64,000 bases of DNA from Rudaea sp. 3F27F6 (GCF_005503555.1 NZ_SCNG01000009.1:1-64000), one strand, 5' to 3'. Counted from the stretch's first letter, positions 8,714-18,224 are shown. Made by a program: numbers and translations. Notes: generated by a model from the sequence alone, not told the origin.

Positions 8714-9944
8714 ATCACCCGCGTTTCAGACCGGCTTGAGCCTCGCCGAAGCGCAGGCGCGTATTGTGCAAATTGCGGCAAATTATACTTTGCCGAGCGA
8801 GCCGGTGGCGCTCGAATCCGCGCTCGGACGGATCCTCGCCGAAGACGTCAATGCGCCGTTCGACGTGCCCGGCTTTGCAAACTCGGCGATGGATGGCTAT
8901 GCGCTGCGCGCTGCCGATCTCGAACCGGATGCAGAGACGAAGCTGCGCCTCGTCGGCACCATCCTTGCCGGCGGCTCCGACGTACCACACGTCAATCGCG
9001 GCACCTGCGTGCGCATCACGACCGGTGCGCCGCTGCCGCAGGGCGCGGACACGGTAGTGATGAAGGAAAACACGCGCGCCGAAGGCGATGTGATTGCGAT
9101 CGCACCGGGGACGCAGCCTGGTGCCAATCTGCGCCCGGCCGGCGAGGATTACCGCGCAGGCGACCGCGCTTTGGCTTCCGGTGCCGTGCTCGGGCCCGCG
9201 CAGATCGGCGTGCTTGCCTCGTTCGGTCTCACCCATGTCGCCGTGGCGCGCAAACCGCGCGTCGTGCTGCTGACCACGGGCGACGAGCTGGTGCCGCCTG
9301 GCCGGCCGCTGGCCTACGGCCGCGTCCACGATTCCAATCGCTACAGTCTCGGCGCGCTGCTCGAGCAGCACGGCGCCGATCTGATCCGTCACGAGCGCCT
9401 TCGCGACGATCCACCCGCGCTGCGCGATGCGCTCGTGCGCGCCGGCGGCGAAGCCGATCTCGTCGTCACCAGCGGCGGCGTCTCCGCCGGCGAAGCGGAC
9501 TATCTGCCAACGCTACTCGCCGAAGTCGGCGACGTGCATTTGTGGAAAGTGCGGATCAAGCCCGGCATGCCATTCTTGTTCGGCCGTGCAGGCAGGGCAC
9601 TCGTGTTCTCGCTGCCGGGTAATCCGGTATCGGGCATTGCGACGTTTCTCGCCTTCGTTCGGCCTGCGCTCGATGCGCTGACGCGCCGCGCCGGCCGCGG
9701 CCCTGGCGTCTACGCGCGGTTGACGCAACCCGTGCACAAGACGCATAGCAGAACCGAATTTCTGCGCGCTGCGTTGGTCTGCGATGCGTCCGGAACGCTG
9801 CATGCCACGCCGCTGGCGAAGCAGGGCTCGGGGCAATTGCGTGGCGTCGCCGAAGCCGACGCGCTTATCGTCCTGCCCGAGGCGGCGCAGGAGTATGCCG
9901 CCGGGACGATCGTGGAGGCGTTGCCGTTGCCCGGCTGGACTTGA
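8703..9944 (+). CDS. moeA: molybdopterin molybdenumtransferase MoeA
   Basis: Inserts molybdate into adenylylated molybdopterin. The 413-residue protein has all MoeA blocks: GFANSAMDGYAL, RITTGAPLPQGAD, LLTTGDELV, VTSGGVSAGEADY, KPGMPFLFG and LPGNPVS. It overlaps mobA by 11 bases, with moeB 30 bases downstream, forming a small cofactor operon. No molybdenum enzyme is encoded in this window. Confidence 0.95.
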   Translation: MQAESPAFQTGLSLAEAQARIVQIAANYTLPSEPVALESALGRILAEDVNAPFDVPGFANSAMDGYALRAADLEPDAETKLRLVGTILAGGSDVPHVNRGTCVRITTGAPLPQGADTVVMKENTRAEGDVIAIAPGTQPGANLRPAGEDYRAGDRALASGAVLGPAQIGVLASFGLTHVAVARKPRVVLLTTGDELVPPGRPLAYGRVHDSNRYSLGALLEQHGADLIRHERLRDDPPALRDALVRAGGEADLVVTSGGVSAGEADYLPTLLAEVGDVHLWKVRIKPGMPFLFGRAGRALVFSLPGNPVSGIATFLAFVRPALDALTRRAGRGPGVYARLTQPVHKTHSRTEFLRAALVCDASGTLHATPLAKQGSGQLRGVAEADALIVLPEAAQEYAAGTIVEALPLPGWT

Positions 9945-9974
9945 AGCGACCGACCTCAGGCGCATATCGCAACA

Positions 9975-11102
9975 ATGACCGAGCACATCGACGAAATCGC
10001 GCCGCATGAGGCGCTTGCGCGGCAAGCGGACGGCGCCCTGCTGATCGACGTGCGCGAGGACGACGAGCGCGCAGGTGGCATGCCGGCCGGCGCGGTTGGC
10101 ATTCCGCTCGCGCAGGTCGCGGCGCGCATCGCCGCGGTCGAACCGCATCGCGATCGCGAAATCCTCGCCATCTGCGCGAGCGGCAAGCGCTCGCTGCGCG
10201 CCGTGCAGACTTTGCGCGAGCTCGGCTATGGTCGGCTCGCGTCGGTCACCGGCGGTTTTTTGCGCTGGAACATGGACGGCCTGCCGCTCGCCGACGGCGG
10301 TCTCGGCGCTGACGCGCTGGAGCGTTACTCGCGCCATCTGCTGTTGCCTGAAGTCGGTGCCGCAGGGCAGGTCAGGTTGGCGAAGTCACGCATCGCCCTG
10401 ATCGGCGCGGGCGGGCTCGGCTCGCCTGCGGCGTTCTATCTTGCGGCGGCGGGCGTCGGCCGCCTGACCCTGATCGACGACGATCATGTCGACAAGTCCA
10501 ATCTGCAGCGCCAGATCCTGCACACCGATGCGCGCATCGGCATGGCCAAGACCGAGTCCGCGCGCATCGCGCTGGCCGCATTGAATCCCGCAGTCGAGCT
10601 GCGCACGCACGAAACGCGTCTGACTGCGGAAAACGTCGAAGACCTGATCCGCGGCCACGACGTCGTGATCGACGGCGCAGACAATTTCCCGACGCGTTAT
10701 CTGCTCAGCGCAGCTTGCCGGCAACTGAAGATCCCGCTCGTCTACGCGGCAGTACATCGCTTTACCGGTCAAGTCAGCGTCTTCGACGCGCGCGCCGCCG
10801 GCTCGCCGTGTTATCGCTGCCTGTTCCCCGAGCCGCCCGCGGCGGTGGACGCGCCGAACTGCGCCGAAGCCGGCGTGCTAGGCGTGCTGCCGGGCATGAT
10901 GGGTATGCTGCAGGCGACTGAGGCGATCAAGCTGGTCCTCGGTCTCGGTGCACCGCTAGTCGGACGTTTGCTCTGCTACGACGCGCTCGCTGCGACGTTC
11001 CGCGAATTGCGTCTGCCGCGCGATCCACACTGTCCCGGCTGCGGCGAGCAGGCGGTTTTCGGCGGCTACGCAGACATCGCGCAGATTTGCGCATCGGCAT
11101 AG
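9975..11102 (+). CDS. moeB: rhodanese-MoeB/ThiF adenylyltransferase fusion
   Basis: Probably activates the C-terminal glycine of MoaD (or a ThiS-like protein) by adenylation and helps deliver sulfur. The 375-residue protein has an N-terminal rhodanese domain (about 1-105) with the active-site loop ICASGKRS, then an E1-like ThiF/MoeB domain from about 113 with the nucleotide loop GAGGLGSPA, the NCAEAGVLG segment, and zinc-binding CYRC and CPGC pairs. In eukaryotic MOCS3 the rhodanese domain is at the other end, so the domain order is reversed here. Context (moeA upstream) favours the molybdopterin role over thiamine. Confidence 0.9.
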   Translation: MTEHIDEIAPHEALARQADGALLIDVREDDERAGGMPAGAVGIPLAQVAARIAAVEPHRDREILAICASGKRSLRAVQTLRELGYGRLASVTGGFLRWNMDGLPLADGGLGADALERYSRHLLLPEVGAAGQVRLAKSRIALIGAGGLGSPAAFYLAAAGVGRLTLIDDDHVDKSNLQRQILHTDARIGMAKTESARIALAALNPAVELRTHETRLTAENVEDLIRGHDVVIDGADNFPTRYLLSAACRQLKIPLVYAAVHRFTGQVSVFDARAAGSPCYRCLFPEPPAAVDAPNCAEAGVLGVLPGMMGMLQATEAIKLVLGLGAPLVGRLLCYDALAATFRELRLPRDPHCPGCGEQAVFGGYADIAQICASA

Positions 11103-11104
11103 AG

Positions 11105-11151
11105 CCGGCCGCGCGGTGTTCCGCTCAGGCGGCGGTTCTGCGCGCGGCCGG
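11105..11151. terminator. possible convergent terminator
   Basis: CCGGCCGCGCG and CGCGCGGCCGG are perfect 11-base complements separated by 25 bases. They lie between the converging ends of moeB and the GNAT gene; the right arm runs into the GNAT 3' coding end. No T-run follows on either strand, so it may only slow polymerase or be chance in GC-rich sequence. Confidence 0.35.
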
Positions 11152-11706
11152 TGCGGTGATCGAATAGACGGCCGCGTCGAGCGGCTTGCCGTGCGCGGTC
11201 AGGCGTCCGCTTGCCAGCCCTTCGTAGCGTGCGCCGGTTTTTTCGGCGACGCGCCGGCTCGGCCGATTGGCTGCGCCGCAGACGATCTCGATGCGCGTCA
11301 GCTTGAGCAACTCGAAGGCGTAGCCGACGGCGAGGCGCGCCGCCTGTGTGCCGACGCCGCGCCCCTGGTACGACTGGCGAATCCAGTAACCGAGATTGGC
11401 CGATTGGGTCTCGATATCGATCCGGTTCAAGCCGACGCCGCCGAGATAGTCGCCGCTGGTCGCATCGACGATGGCGAAAGCGAACTGCTCGGCCTTGCCC
11501 CAGGTATCCGTCGCATGCGCGATCCACGCCTCGGCCTCGGCATTGCCGTAGGCCTTGTTGCACCAGTCGAGCCAGGTGCCGACCGTCGCGATCGATTCCT
11601 GCACCGATTCGACGATGCCCGCCGCGTCGCCGGCCTGATATTTGCGGATCGAGATGCCGTTGGTCTCGCGCTCGGTCGGCAGCATGCCCACGTCGATGTC
11701 TTGCAT
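11125..11706 (-). CDS. GNAT N-acetyltransferase (RimJ/RimL type)
   Basis: Acetyl-CoA-dependent N-acetyltransferase of the RimJ/RimL group; the substrate is unknown. The fold shows in ISIRKYQAGDAAGIVES (first strand), FAIVDATSGDYLGGVGLNRI, and the acetyl-CoA loop RQSYQGRGVGTQAARLAVGY. The ATG at 11706 is preferred because GAGG lies nine bases before it; an upstream GTG at 11730 would overlap the neighbour. The stop of the DUF1244 gene is directly upstream, so the pair is probably co-transcribed. Confidence 0.85.
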   Translation of the reverse strand: MQDIDVGMLPTERETNGISIRKYQAGDAAGIVESVQESIATVGTWLDWCNKAYGNAEAEAWIAHATDTWGKAEQFAFAIVDATSGDYLGGVGLNRIDIETQSANLGYWIRQSYQGRGVGTQAARLAVGYAFELLKLTRIEIVCGAANRPSRRVAEKTGARYEGLASGRLTAHGKPLDAAVYSITAPAARRTAA

Positions 11707-11707
11707 A

Positions 11708-12001
11708 TCAGTGCGCCTCGTTCTGTGCACGCTCGAAGGCGGCGATCTGTTCGGCGCTGGCCGGCTTCTGGTGCTTGGCTTTCCATTGCTCGAACGACTC
11801 GCCGTAGATGCGCTCGCGCGCCGCTTCCTTACTCATCTCGATGTCCTGCGCGGCTGCGGCTTCACGGTACCAGTCGGCGAGACAGTTGCGGCAGAAGCCG
11901 GCGAGGATCATCAGATCGATGTTCTGCACATCCGGGCGTTTCTCGTTGAGATGCTGCAACAGGCGGCGAAACGTCGCGGCCTCGAGTTCGACGGTATTCA
12001 T
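11708..12001 (-). CDS. DUF1244 family protein
   Basis: A small 97-residue cytoplasmic protein of the DUF1244 family, whose biochemical role is unknown to me. The signature is the block VQNIDLMILAGFCRNCLADW with its two cysteines. The open frame extends 147 bases further upstream but is poor coding sequence, so the ATG giving MNTVELEAATF is chosen. It is followed by the GNAT gene with a 1-base gap. Confidence 0.85.
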   Translation of the reverse strand: MNTVELEAATFRRLLQHLNEKRPDVQNIDLMILAGFCRNCLADWYREAAAAQDIEMSKEAARERIYGESFEQWKAKHQKPASAEQIAAFERAQNEAH

Positions 12002-12183
12002 GTTCTTGCGTTGACTGGACACGGCCGGGCAATCATACAAGGATCGACGCGCGGCGCACGGGCGTTGTGCGACGGAGATCACCACTATGGTGAAGACGAA
12101 TCTGCGACCGCGTGGACAGTAAAGCTCGAAATCGCGGTATCGCGCCATTAAACTAGGCGACCCTCCGAAACCGAGTCTGCGGC

Positions 12184-13398
12184 GTGCCGGAAATTTCTGC
12201 GCTCGACATCGAGTTGTCCCCCCAGCGTTTCGACGCGACCACGCCGTTCCAGCTCTCCGTTCCGTTCGACGTCACTGCGCCGGTCGTGTTCGACGTCGAC
12301 GTGTCCGTCGATTTCTTCGACAGGAACGGTGAACGTGCGGGCCGCTCGCAGATGCGCGCTGAAGGCTGGCATATCTGGTGGCTGCCGCGCGGCAAGTACA
12401 CCGCGCATGCGCTCGCGCCGGCGCTCGATCTCGCACCAGGCCGCTACCGTGCGCAAGTAGCGCTGTGGGCCAAGGTCGACGATGTCGATACGCGCATCGC
12501 GGGTGCCGAGCTGCACTTCGAAATCGCCGCCGGTGCGGGCGGGGGACCGACGCTTTCGTGGCAGTTGCGCAGCCGTGACGGCGCGGTCGATATCGCCCAG
12601 TTGCCGTGGCGACGCGGCGACGACTGGATCTACAAGCATTTCGACCATGCCGCGCTGACCACGACCGACTACCTGCTTGGCAATTCGCCGTTGCTCAAGG
12701 GCCGCGTGCTCGACGTCGGCTGCGGCGACGGCATCACTGATCTCGGCATCGCCCTGCGCAAGCGCCCCGCGGAAATGGTCGGCATCGATCCGTTCGGCAG
12801 CTTCGCGCGTCTGCCCGAAGTTTTGCAGCAGGCGCAGTTGCCGGCCGACTGCGTGCCGTCGAATCTGCGTTTCCTGCCGGCGAGCGCGAACGAGATCCCG
12901 TTCGCTGACAATTATTTCGACGTGGTCGTGTCCTGGGGCTCGCTCGAACACATTGCCGGCGGCTATGCCAAGGCGTTCTCCGAAATCCGCCGCGTGCTGC
13001 GGCCGGGCGGATTGCTGATGGTGCATCCGGGCTTGTTCTATTCCGACATCGGCAATCACCTCAACGAATTCCGCTTCGCGAAGGAAGAGCCTTACGTACA
13101 CCTCAAGCGTTCGCGCGAGTGGCTGCGCGAGCAGGTGCTGAAGGGCGAAGTGGAGCGCATGGACCGCGCCGGCAGTGACGCCACGCCAGAGGAATACTGG
13201 CGCTTCTTCACCGAGCTCAATCCGATCACGGTCGATGCGTTCGAGAAAGAACTGCGCGGCCTCGATTTCGAGCCCTGGCGCGTCGCCCTGCGCACGCACG
13301 AGCGCGTCGACTACACGCCCGAACTGCAGCCGTATTCCTTCGTCGATCTCGCCGTCGGCGAACTCTACATTTCCGCCTACAACCGCAAGGCCGCCTGA
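12184..13398 (+). CDS. class I SAM-dependent methyltransferase with N-terminal beta domain
   Basis: 404 residues with a GTG start. About the first 125 residues form an all-beta region ([20 protein letters not shown]) that resembles carbohydrate- or ligand-binding sandwiches found next to polysaccharide enzymes. From about residue 165 there is a Rossmann methyltransferase domain with motif [15 protein letters not shown], acidic loop GIDPFG and the [11 protein letters not shown] motif of Methyltransf_11. The substrate is unknown; glycan or lipid modification is a guess from the domain pairing. folD follows five bases downstream. Confidence 0.75.
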   Translation: MPEISALDIELSPQRFDATTPFQLSVPFDVTAPVVFDVDVSVDFFDRNGERAGRSQMRAEGWHIWWLPRGKYTAHALAPALDLAPGRYRAQVALWAKVDDVDTRIAGAELHFEIAAGAGGGPTLSWQLRSRDGAVDIAQLPWRRGDDWIYKHFDHAALTTTDYLLGNSPLLKGRVLDVGCGDGITDLGIALRKRPAEMVGIDPFGSFARLPEVLQQAQLPADCVPSNLRFLPASANEIPFADNYFDVVVSWGSLEHIAGGYAKAFSEIRRVLRPGGLLMVHPGLFYSDIGNHLNEFRFAKEEPYVHLKRSREWLREQVLKGEVERMDRAGSDATPEEYWRFFTELNPITVDAFEKELRGLDFEPWRVALRTHERVDYTPELQPYSFVDLAVGELYISAYNRKAA

Positions 13399-13403
13399 AC
13401 CCG

Positions 13404-14267
13404 ATGAGCGCAAAGATACTCGACGGCAAACGCATCGCCGACCGCCTGCTCGACGATCTGCGCAACGAGGTCGGCGAACGCCGCGCGCACGGCCTGAGCG
13501 TGCCGGGCATCGCCGTGGTCCTGGTCGGCGGCGATCCCGCTTCGAGCGTGTACGTGCGCAACAAGCGCCGCGCCTGCGCGCATGCGGGCTTTCACTCGCG
13601 CGACTTTGATCTGCCGGACACGACCACCCAAGCTGACCTCGTCGCCCTGATCGACCGGCTCAACGCCGATCCGCAGATTCACGGCATCCTCGTGCAGTTG
13701 CCGCTGCCGGCGCAGATCGACGCGAACGCGATCGTCAACCGCATCGATCCGCGCAAGGACGTGGACGGCTTTCATCCCGAAAACATCGGCAGGCTGACCT
13801 TGCGCCAGCGCGGCCTGCGTCCGTGCACCTCGAAGGGCGTGATGACCCTGCTCGCCAACACGGACCGCCCGGTGCGCGGGCAGAACGCGGTCGTCGTCGG
13901 TGTGTCGAACCACGTCGGCCGGCCGCTGGCGCTCGAACTGTTGCTGGCCGGATGCACGACCACGACCTGTCACAAATTCACCCGTGACCTGCCGGCGGTG
14001 ATCGCCTCTGCCGATATTGTCGCCGTCGCCGTCGGCCGACCTGGTTTGGTCAAGGGCGAATGGATCCGCCCGGGCGCGGTGGTGATCGATGTCGGCATCA
14101 ATCGCCTCGCCGACGGCAGCCTCGTCGGCGATGTCGAATTCGCCGCGGCGGCGCAGCGCGCCTCGTGGATCACGCCGGTGCCCGGCGGCGTCGGGCCGAT
14201 GACCGTGGCGACCCTGATGCAGAACACCCTCGAGGCCGCGCGGGCCTGGGACTCCACAGGCAACTGA
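13404..14267 (+). CDS. folD: methylenetetrahydrofolate dehydrogenase/cyclohydrolase FolD
   Basis: Bifunctional enzyme interconverting 5,10-methylene-THF, 5,10-methenyl-THF and 10-formyl-THF. The 287-residue protein carries the catalytic Lys region [15 protein letters not shown], the [11 protein letters not shown] block, PCTSKGVM and [15 protein letters not shown]. It lies five bases after the methyltransferase gene, so they are likely co-transcribed, though a functional link is not obvious. Confidence 0.96.
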   Translation: MSAKILDGKRIADRLLDDLRNEVGERRAHGLSVPGIAVVLVGGDPASSVYVRNKRRACAHAGFHSRDFDLPDTTTQADLVALIDRLNADPQIHGILVQLPLPAQIDANAIVNRIDPRKDVDGFHPENIGRLTLRQRGLRPCTSKGVMTLLANTDRPVRGQNAVVVGVSNHVGRPLALELLLAGCTTTTCHKFTRDLPAVIASADIVAVAVGRPGLVKGEWIRPGAVVIDVGINRLADGSLVGDVEFAAAAQRASWITPVPGGVGPMTVATLMQNTLEAARAWDSTGN

Positions 14268-14318
14268 ATCGCGGATAACGCGGCCGCCCCGTGCAAGTTT
14301 GGGGTAACGCGGGTGCGT

Positions 14319-14324
14319 TAAAAT
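14319..14324 (+). promoter_or_regulatory. possible -10 element of the TRAP operon
   Basis: TAAAAT stands out in the GC-rich 88-base gap after folD and is 32 bases before the TatT gene ATG. No convincing -35 hexamer is seen at 16-18 bases. Confidence 0.3.
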
Positions 14325-14355
14325 TCCCTCCGACCCCCGGTTTGCCCTTTTGGAA

Positions 14356-15219
14356 ATGCCCAATCCGTTTTTCCGCCTTCGCTTTGCCTTGTTGTTGTGT
14401 ACCTGCCTGCTTTCCGCCTGCGGCGGCATCGTGCGCAAGGCATCGCAGCAGTTCAGCGACTCGCTCACCACAGCCGTGCTCGATCAGGACGATCCCGAGA
14501 TCGTGCGCGATGGCCTGCCGTCCTATCTGCTGCTGATCGACAGCCGCATCGCCGCGAATCCGCTCGATGCGGATACGCTGCTCTCCGGCGCGAAACTCTA
14601 CGGTGCGTACGCCGGCGCGTTCGTCGAGGACCCCGAACGCGCGCAGCGTCTCGCCGGCCGTGCTTACGGCTACGCCCATCGCGCGCTCTGCCTGCGCGAA
14701 AAGCCGCTGTGCGACTCGCTCGACGCGCCGTTCGAGAAATTCGACGCGGCGCTGAAGCAGGCTGACGCGAAGGACATCGCGACGCTGTACGGATTCGCTG
14801 CCGCATGGGCCGGCAAGATCCAGGTCAACGCGGGCGATTGGAACGCGATCGCCGACCTGCCGAAGCTGCAGGCTCTGCTGCTGCGCTGCTACGGCATCGA
14901 TCCCAATTACGACAGCGGCGGCGCGGCGCTCTACCTCGGCGTGGTCAACTCGATCCGTCCGGCCTCGCTCGGCGGCAAGCCAGAAGAGGGCAAGAAGTGG
15001 TTCGACAAAGCGCTTGAATTGTCCGCCGGCAAGAACCAGATGGTGCGTGTGCTTTACGCGCAGTTCTATGCGCGGCTCGTGTTCGACCAGACACTGCATG
15101 ACAAACTGCTCAACGAAGTCCTCGCGGCCGATCCGGTCGCGCCGCGGCTGACGCTGATCAACACGTTGGCGAAGAAGAAGGCGAAAGCCTTGTTGGCATC
15201 GGGCAAGGACTTCTTCTGA
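14356..15219 (+). CDS. TatT-type TRAP transporter-associated lipoprotein
   Basis: Matches the TRAP transporter TatT component family, alpha-helical TPR-like lipoproteins that form a complex with the periplasmic DctP protein (studied in Treponema pallidum). The 287-residue product starts with a lipoprotein signal ending in LLSAC (Cys22). The mature part is helical, with an ALLLRCYGIDPNY block and a charged C-terminus. A TTG two codons upstream is a possible alternative start. It is directly upstream of dctP, which fits the role. Confidence 0.82.
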   Translation: MPNPFFRLRFALLLCTCLLSACGGIVRKASQQFSDSLTTAVLDQDDPEIVRDGLPSYLLLIDSRIAANPLDADTLLSGAKLYGAYAGAFVEDPERAQRLAGRAYGYAHRALCLREKPLCDSLDAPFEKFDAALKQADAKDIATLYGFAAAWAGKIQVNAGDWNAIADLPKLQALLLRCYGIDPNYDSGGAALYLGVVNSIRPASLGGKPEEGKKWFDKALELSAGKNQMVRVLYAQFYARLVFDQTLHDKLLNEVLAADPVAPRLTLINTLAKKKAKALLASGKDFF

Positions 15220-15252
15220 AGCCCGCCCCGTGATTTTCGGAGAAGTACGCAA

Positions 15253-16239
15253 ATGAAGAAAGCAGCATTCTTGGCATCGATCCTCTCTCTCGCCTGCATC
15301 GGCGCGAATGCCGCGACGATCAAGATCGCCACGGTCGCACCGGATGGCACGGTATGGATGAAGGAAATGCGCGCCGCCGCCGAAGCGGTGAAGGCGAAGA
15401 CGTCCGACCGCGTCGAGATCAAGTTCTATCCGGGCGGGGTGATGGGCGACGACGCCACCGTGCTACGCAAGATCAAGATCGGCCAGCTGCAGGGCGCCGC
15501 GTTCACCGGCGGCGAATCGGCGCAGATCACCGGCGACGGCAATGTCTACAGTCTGCCGTTCCAGTTCCGCACGCAGGATGAAGTCGACAAGGTGCGCGCG
15601 AAGGTCGATCCGTTGCTCAAGGCGAGCTTCGAAAAGGCCGGCTTCGTCGTTCCCGGCATCACCGGCGGCGGCTTCGCTTATCTGATGAGCGTGAAGGACA
15701 TCAAGAACAAGGACGATCTCAAGTCGGCGAAAGTCTGGGTGCCGCAGGGCGACCACGTTTCCGAAGTCGCGTTCAAGGAAGCCGGCGTGACGCCGATTTC
15801 GCTGCCGCTTGCCGACGTCTACACGAGTCTGCAGACCGGGCTGATCGATACCGCGGCGAATACGACGTCGGGCGCGATCGCGTTCCAGTGGCACACCAAG
15901 GTCAAGCACATGCTCGACGTGCCGCTCGAATATGTCGTCGGCCTGCTTGTGATCGACAAGAAGGTCTACGATGCGTTGAGCGCGGACGACAAGAAGGTGG
16001 TCGACGGCGAGATCGGTGCCGCATTCGCCCATCTCGACGCGAGCACGCGCGTGGACAACACGCAGGCGCGCGATGCGCTGCAGAAGCAGGGTGTCGGCAT
16101 CACCTCGACCAGCGCCGACGAGCGCAAGGCCTGGGAAGCGATCGGCGTCGCCGCACGCAAGGATCTGTCCGGCACCGGCGGCATCTCGCCCGAGCTGGCC
16201 GCCGCGGTCAACAAGGCACTCGACGAAGCACGCAAGTGA
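15253..16239 (+). CDS. dctP: TRAP transporter substrate-binding protein DctP
   Basis: Periplasmic solute receptor of a TRAP transporter. The 328-residue product has a 21-residue signal peptide (MKKAAFLASILSLACIGANA) and the DctP fold, with IKIATVAPDGTVWMKEM at the start of the mature protein and a PQGDHVSEVAFKEAG segment where the family usually has the carboxylate-binding arginine. I could not assign the substrate. It sits between TatT and the two permease genes. Confidence 0.88.
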   Translation: MKKAAFLASILSLACIGANAATIKIATVAPDGTVWMKEMRAAAEAVKAKTSDRVEIKFYPGGVMGDDATVLRKIKIGQLQGAAFTGGESAQITGDGNVYSLPFQFRTQDEVDKVRAKVDPLLKASFEKAGFVVPGITGGGFAYLMSVKDIKNKDDLKSAKVWVPQGDHVSEVAFKEAGVTPISLPLADVYTSLQTGLIDTAANTTSGAIAFQWHTKVKHMLDVPLEYVVGLLVIDKKVYDALSADDKKVVDGEIGAAFAHLDASTRVDNTQARDALQKQGVGITSTSADERKAWEAIGVAARKDLSGTGGISPELAAAVNKALDEARK

Positions 16240-16295
16240 CGATGTCGGCCCGCGCGCGCAGAGCGCGAGCGGTACGCCGAATCTCGTTCCGGCAT

Positions 16296-16374
16296 GGAGT
16301 GCCGGGATCCAGACTGCATCGACGCTGGAGTATCGCAAACCTTGTCATCCCTGAAGTCTGGACCCCGGCATTCC
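16296..16374. repeat. intergenic inverted repeat in the TRAP operon
   Basis: The 19-base arms GGAGTGCCGGGATCCAGAC (16296-16314) and GTCTGGACCCCGGCATTCC (16356-16374) match at 17 of 19 positions, with 41 bases between. The wording resembles dispersed repeats of the form CCGGAATCCAGAC common in proteobacteria. It lies between dctP and dctQ and would fold in the mRNA, where it could lower permease expression relative to the binding protein. Confidence 0.6.
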
Positions 16375-16393
16375 GCGCCGGGGTGACGAGCAA

Positions 16394-16912
16394 ATGATGA
16401 AAGCAATCACCTGGCTGCACCGCATCGAGAATGGTGTCCTGACCGTTCTCGTACTGATTCTCGTCGCGCTCGCCGGCGCGCAGATCGTGATGCGCAATGT
16501 ATTCGGCGGCGGGCTGCCCTGGGCCGATCCGTTCCTGCGCACGCTGGTGGTGTGGACGGCGATCCTCGGCGCGCTCGCCGCGGTGCGCGACGACAAGCAC
16601 ATCGCCGTCGACGTGCTGCAGCGGTTTCTGCCCGAAGGCGTGCGCCGCCTTGCACGCGTCGTCACGATGCTGTTCGCCGCGGCGGTCTGTGCGGCGATGG
16701 GCTGGTACGGTGCGACGATGGTCGGCATCGACTGGGGCGGCGCGGTATCGGATTTCGGCGTACCCAACTGGGCGCTCGAAAGCATCCTGCCGTTCGGCTT
16801 CGGCCTGATGGCCTTGCGCTTCGTCCTGCGTGCATTCGCGCCGCCGGCGTCGCATGAGCCGGCCCTGCTGCACGATCCGGGCACGGTCGTGCCGGAGTCG
16901 ACGAAACCATGA
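16394..16912 (+). CDS. dctQ: TRAP transporter small permease DctQ
   Basis: Four-helix inner-membrane subunit of the TRAP transporter. The 172-residue protein shows helices near 16-36, 50-68, 88-112 and 128-152, with the family segment DPFLRTLVVWTAILGALAAV. It partners with the large permease, whose start overlaps its stop by 4 bases (ATGA). Confidence 0.88.
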   Translation: MMKAITWLHRIENGVLTVLVLILVALAGAQIVMRNVFGGGLPWADPFLRTLVVWTAILGALAAVRDDKHIAVDVLQRFLPEGVRRLARVVTMLFAAAVCAAMGWYGATMVGIDWGGAVSDFGVPNWALESILPFGFGLMALRFVLRAFAPPASHEPALLHDPGTVVPESTKP

Positions 16913-18186
16913 TCTGGCTGATCGCCGGCGCTCTGGTCCTGCTCGCGGCGCTCGGTGCGCCGCTGTTCGTGTTGCTCGCGGCGATCGCGCTGTTCGGTTT
17001 CAGCGCGTCGGGCCAGCCCGGCACCGCGGTCGCGATCGAGTTCTACCGCCTCGCCGAGATGCCGGCGCTGATCGCGATCCCGCTGTTCACCTTGGCTGGC
17101 TATCTACTCGCCGAAAGTCAGGCGCCGCGGCGCCTCGTGCGCCTGACCAATGCGATGTTCGGCTGGCTGCCGGGCGGCCTCGCCATCGTTTCGATCTGTG
17201 CCTGCGCATTCTTCACCGCGTTCACCGGAGCGACCGGCGTCACCCTGGTCGCGCTCGGTGCTGTGCTCTATCCGGCGCTGCGCCAGTCGCACTATGGCGA
17301 ACGTTTTTCTCTCGGCCTGCTCACGTCGTCCGGCAGCCTCGGCCTGTTGCTGGTGCCGTCGATGCCGCTGATTCTCTACGGCGTCGTTGCACAGCAGTTC
17401 CATACCACGCCGCCGGTCGCGATCGACGCCTTGTTCAAGGCGGGATTGTTGCCGAGCCTGCTGATGATCGTCGTGCTATCGCTGTACAGCGTCTGGCACG
17501 CGCGCGGGCTGCCGCGTCCGCCGAAGCCGCCGCCGGGCGAACTCTGGGCCGCGGTCAAGGATGCCGGCTGGGAGTTGCCGTTGCCGGTCCTGGTGCTCGC
17601 GGGCGTGTTCTCGGGCAAGCTTGCGCCGTCGGAAGCCGCTGCGGCGACGGCGCTGTACGTGCTGATCGTCACTGTGTTGATCCGCCGCGAGATCAAATTC
17701 GCCGAGCTGCCGCGCGTGATCCGCGAAGCGATGCTCCTGGTCGGCGCGATTCTCATCGTGCTCGGTTTTTCTCTCGCGCTGACCAATTGGCTGATCGATG
17801 CCGACGTGCCCGAGCAACTGTTCGGCTGGCTGCAGGCCGGCATCACGAGCAAGCTTGGCTTCCTGCTTGTGCTCAACGCGTTCCTGCTCGTGTTCGGCAT
17901 GCTGCTCGAAGGTTTTCCGGCGATCATCATCCTCGTGCCGCTCGTGCTGCCGATCGCGATGCACTATGGCGTCGATCCGGTGCACCTCGGCATCATCTTC
18001 CTCGCCAATCTGCAGATCGGCATCTTCCTGCCCCCGGCCGGCATGAACATCTTTATCGCTGCGGCGCGCTTCAACCGGCCCGCGACGACGATCATCCGCG
18101 CCTGCCTGCCGTTCTACGTGCTGCTGATGCTCTGCGTCCTGATCGTGACCTACGTGCCGGAACTCTCGCTCGCGCTGGCGCGCTAG
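16909..18186 (+). CDS. dctM: TRAP transporter large permease DctM
   Basis: Twelve-helix sodium-coupled permease that moves the solute handed over by DctP. The 425-residue protein has the family blocks AIPLFTLAGYLLAES, GATGVTLVALG and the Pro-Pro motif FLPPAGMNIFIA near the C-terminus. It is the last gene of the operon and ends convergently with the sulfatase gene. Confidence 0.92.
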   Translation: MIWLIAGALVLLAALGAPLFVLLAAIALFGFSASGQPGTAVAIEFYRLAEMPALIAIPLFTLAGYLLAESQAPRRLVRLTNAMFGWLPGGLAIVSICACAFFTAFTGATGVTLVALGAVLYPALRQSHYGERFSLGLLTSSGSLGLLLVPSMPLILYGVVAQQFHTTPPVAIDALFKAGLLPSLLMIVVLSLYSVWHARGLPRPPKPPPGELWAAVKDAGWELPLPVLVLAGVFSGKLAPSEAAAATALYVLIVTVLIRREIKFAELPRVIREAMLLVGAILIVLGFSLALTNWLIDADVPEQLFGWLQAGITSKLGFLLVLNAFLLVFGMLLEGFPAIIILVPLVLPIAMHYGVDPVHLGIIFLANLQIGIFLPPAGMNIFIAAARFNRPATTIIRACLPFYVLLMLCVLIVTYVPELSLALAR

Positions 18187-18200
18187 CGAGATTTTGATGG

Positions 18201-18224
18201 TTCAGCCGCTAATGCGCGGCTGAA
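18201..18224. terminator. possible bidirectional terminator
   Basis: TTCAGCCG and CGGCTGAA flank an 8-base loop between the converging dctM and LTA-synthase-like genes; ATTTTG precedes it on the plus strand. The hairpin overlaps the last codons of the minus-strand gene. There is no strong T-run. Confidence 0.4.
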
